DNA from: Euryarchaeota archaeon UBA251
GTDB taxonomy: Archaea > Thermoplasmatota > Poseidoniia > Poseidoniales > Thalassarchaeaceae
Reading direction: 5' to 3'
Assembly (NCBI GenBank): GCA_002497905.1
Contig: DAFJ01000047.1
Coordinates: 1 to 12,807 of the forward strand
DNA length: 12,807 nt
Below the pieces are notes generated by a model. The model made no database searches, was not told the origin of the DNA, and worked only from the letters and a program-made list of their open reading frames with translations. A program made the position numbers and the translations under genes. Shown piece by piece: positions 6,423 to 12,807 of the stretch (positions are counted from its first letter, which is position 1; each line of letters starts with the position of its first letter).

Positions 6423-7383
6423 TTTCAGAAGAGAAGGTGTGGAGAGTTCCCGTTGTAGCATCAAGTAAATCGGTTTTAGCTGAGGGTGACTCAAGGACCC
6501 ACGCCGGAATCAAGACCATTCCGAACTCAATCTCAGCCGAAGATGGATCAAGTTTCCATCTACCTTGAATTCGAACAGCTACATCCTCTCTCGGAGAATA
6601 AGGGCGACGAGTCTCCGTCACCCGCTCGATGTTCTGTCGAACTATGGCTTCCTCCATCCACCCCGGAGAGGGAAGGATTCGCAATCGTGGACGGTGGTTC
6701 AGGAATACAGGGTCCTCAATAATCCTGAATGAACCAAACTGTGGAACTTCGAGGACACTCCACCATGAACGTTCTGTGGAATCGTCTGGACCACGGAGGA
6801 TGCCTTGAACACTCCATACTCTACCCTCCACTAAAACGGCAGTCGGCCGTACTCCTTTCAGTGGATTCCTTTCAAGCCAGACCTCAAGATCGATTGTAGG
6901 CTGGAATGTGGCGACTTCTGTCTGTAGGGTGTTAAACCAAGCAGATTCAAGGCGAATCTCCTCAACTTCTTGTGGTACTGATTTATTTTCGACATCTTGG
7001 AAACCAAGTGAGGTCTTGATTTCGCCTGATAGGACAGCTTCGCCAATCCAAGATGACAATTCTTCTGGACCCCAAATCTCTGTTTGCAATCCATCCCGCT
7101 CAGGCGGGATGAGGCTCTTCGCCAAGGGGCGCTCCGAGATGAGCCAGTGATTCCCCAATGGTGCGTCGATAATCCAACGATCTAGTTCGACCCTATCTAA
7201 GACTGTCCAACCATCAGGAGCATGCCAAATCATTGTGTGTAGACGTGCAGGACCATTTCGTAATCCAATTGGTGGTTCTGAAATTCGCCCTAATGGCCGA
7301 ATCGAAGCTGTACCAAGAAGGCCAGGTGTAGGATCCAATCTAGCGCCACGATGTCGAAGGATACCCGTGATAAGTTCCTCCAT
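6415..7383 (-). CDS. Unrecognised 322-aa protein downstream of rpl30e
   Basis: I do not recognise this family. The protein is soluble-looking, Trp- and Pro-rich, with no signal peptide or membrane helix. Residues 1-120 (MEELITGILRHRG, then GWTVLDRVELDRWIIDAP, NHWLISERPL, and TEIWGPEELSSWIGEAVLSG at 101-120) loosely resemble an alpha/beta nuclease-fold pattern of the Mrr/restriction-endonuclease type, but the catalytic D...E-x-K set is not evident, so this is only an impression. The C-terminal half is beta-rich, with VRIQGRWKLDP (270-280) and FGMVLIPAWVLE (287-298), then LLDATTGTLHTF (306-317). The last part looks like a strand-turn module seen in other archaeal proteins. The gene follows rpl30e by 52 bases on the same strand, where nusA is expected in many archaea, and it overlaps the purP stop by 8 bases. 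The reading frame is convincing, the function unknown. Confidence 0.8.
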   Translation of the reverse strand: MEELITGILRHRGARLDPTPGLLGTASIRPLGRISEPPIGLRNGPARLHTMIWHAPDGWTVLDRVELDRWIIDAPLGNHWLISERPLAKSLIPPERDGLQTEIWGPEELSSWIGEAVLSGEIKTSLGFQDVENKSVPQEVEEIRLESAWFNTLQTEVATFQPTIDLEVWLERNPLKGVRPTAVLVEGRVWSVQGILRGPDDSTERSWWSVLEVPQFGSFRIIEDPVFLNHRPRLRILPSPGWMEEAIVRQNIERVTETRRPYSPREDVAVRIQGRWKLDPSSAEIEFGMVLIPAWVLESPSAKTDLLDATTGTLHTFSSEIR

Positions 7384-7386
7384 CGG

Positions 7387-7416
7387 AAGCCATCAGCGGC
7401 TTGAGGACCATCAAGC
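7387..7416 (-). other. Two overlapping, mutually exclusive small hairpins before the 322-aa gene
   Basis: In the 52-base gap after rpl30e, the minus-strand RNA can pair GCUUGA with UCAAGC (7416-7411 with 7404-7399, 6-base loop), or AAGCC with GGCUU (7402-7398 with 7391-7387, 6-base loop). The two stems share bases 7399-7402, so only one can form. The second ends three bases before the ATG at 7383. There is no T-run, so this is not a clear terminator. Short stems like these can arise by chance. Confidence 0.25.
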
Positions 7417-7435
7417 GATTGGTTATTGCAGGTTA

Positions 7436-7735
7436 TCACTCGACATTTGGACGAAGTGTTAGCAAATCCGAATCACCAGCGTCAACGACGGTTAGGGCGC
7501 TAACAGCAAACGGTTTTCCGCAAGCTGCACCGAGTTCACGATTTACCAGCGCAACCTGATGCATCGGCACATCAGGGTGGCGGCTAAGCAAATCCTCGAC
7601 GTAATCCATAGGACAGTTCGCTGCGAGGATTACCATCCGAGCGTCGCTCGAATTGCATGCACTCATTGTCTGTCTCTGACCAAACAGGAGAGCCCCGCTT
7701 GAAATCGCATTCTTCAGTTGTCTTGCTAAATCCAT
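7436..7735 (-). CDS. rpl30e: Ribosomal protein L30e
   Basis: A 99-residue protein matching archaeal/eukaryotic L30e, an RNA-binding protein of the large ribosomal subunit with the L7Ae/L30e fold. Visible landmarks are the N-terminal helix (MDLARQLKNAISSG), the G-x-x-x-T motif in LLFGQRQTMSACNSSDARMV, the strand VILAANCP that ends in the conserved Asn-Cys-Pro, ALVNRELGAACGKPFAVSAL with the conserved ELG...CGKP, and the ending VVDAGDSDLL. Three in-frame ATGs occur at 7750, 7744 and 7735. I chose 7735 because GGAGATGA (7748-7741) is a near-perfect Shine-Dalgarno at correct spacing for it, and the resulting N-terminus fits the family; 7750 would give 104 residues. It lies downstream of rpoA2, its usual position in archaeal RNA polymerase operons. 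Confidence 0.95.
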   Translation of the reverse strand: MDLARQLKNAISSGALLFGQRQTMSACNSSDARMVILAANCPMDYVEDLLSRHPDVPMHQVALVNRELGAACGKPFAVSALTVVDAGDSDLLTLRPNVE

Positions 7736-7784
7736 CTCATTCATCTCCATTCTCTGCCTTTTGGCTTCTCATGGCGCGCGACAT

Positions 7785-12474
<4,690 letters not shown>

Positions 12475-12478
<4 letters not shown>

Positions 12479-12807
12479 CTTCGGTCCTCCAGTTCGATTC
12501 TCATAGCAACACCGAGAGATTTCATCTCGTCAAGTAGTAGTTTGAATGCATATGAGGTCTGAATCGGATGGATGTCCGCCCGATCACCACAAACCGGGCA
12601 GCACATCGACTTCCGGTTAAAATCGTAGTAAGCTGCATGACCGCAGCCCTTGTTGCTACATACGAGCATTTCCCAGCCGTCACTCTCATCGAGTAATCGA
12701 TCCTTGATGACCATCGAAGCCCCGTGGGCAATCAAACAGTCACGCTCCATCTCGCCGAATCGAAGACCACCCTGACGAGCGCGCCCCTCGGTTGGCTGAC
12801 GGGTTAG
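12475..12807 (-). CDS. rpoB: DNA-directed RNA polymerase subunit B, C-terminal end (5' part outside the window)
   Basis: The frame is open from the right edge to the stop at 12475, giving the last 110 residues. The visible start ([20 protein letters not shown] followed by [11 protein letters not shown]) is the strongly conserved C-terminal clamp-binding segment of the second-largest RNA polymerase subunit. It is followed by a zinc site made of C-x4-C (CSNKGC) and C-x2-C (CPVC), and the ending [16 protein letters not shown] typical of archaeal B. It cannot be told from this fragment whether B is one chain or split into B'' and B'; if split, this belongs to B'. The stop overlaps the rpoA1 ATG by four bases, so B and A' are translationally coupled. 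An internal ATG at 12750 is not the start, because the conserved sequence continues upstream to the window edge. Confidence 0.97.

Noticed and set aside
7751..7784. Possible terminator or promoter between rpoA2 and rpl30e
   Set aside because: The 34-base gap has no T-run, convincing stem or TATA-like element; only a short GCGCGC palindrome, which is weak evidence.

Overview
The window looks archaeal, and most likely comes from a marine euryarchaeon of the Thermoplasmatota / Marine Group II (Poseidoniales) type. The RNA polymerase largest subunit is split into A' and A'', the order rpoB-rpoA1-rpoA2-rpl30e is the archaeal one, and PurP, a single-domain KaiC/RecA-like ATPase, a Roadblock protein and COG1340-like coiled-coil proteins are all typical of archaea. 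The phylum-level placement is inference from gene content and feel, not from a tree. Genes are packed tightly, with ATGA-type overlaps, Shine-Dalgarno (SD) sequences matching GGAGGTGA, and convergent gene pairs that overlap at their 3' ends.

Layout. (1) 1-750, minus: the N-terminal 250 residues of a secreted, beta-rich protein that runs off the left edge. (2) 846-3604, plus: two tandem coiled-coil proteins with strongly basic tails, a RimI-like GNAT acetyltransferase, and a small Roadblock/LC7 protein. (3) 3582-4316, minus: a KaiC/RecA-like ATPase whose 3' end overlaps the Roadblock gene by 23 nt. It diverges from (4) 4413-6422, plus: a third coiled-coil protein followed by a divergent PurP-family ATP-grasp enzyme. 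(5) 6415-12807, minus: the RNA polymerase operon, read right to left as the 3' end of rpoB, rpoA1 (A'), rpoA2 (A''), ribosomal protein L30e, and an unrecognised 322-aa protein whose end overlaps purP by 8 nt.

How the genes may work together. The right half is core transcription and translation, with two elaborations: a roughly 140-residue insertion carrying two Cys pairs in A', and an N-terminal helix-hairpin-helix-like extension on A''. The left half is less ordinary. Three coiled-coil proteins sharing sequence elements surround an acetyltransferase, a Roadblock scaffold and a KaiC-like ATPase whose Walker A glycine is replaced by methionine. This is the best candidate for an undescribed module (filament, scaffold or signalling), but the functional link is inferred from proximity and overlap only. 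No tRNA, rRNA, CRISPR array, transposon or gene-free stretch longer than about 100 bases is visible.
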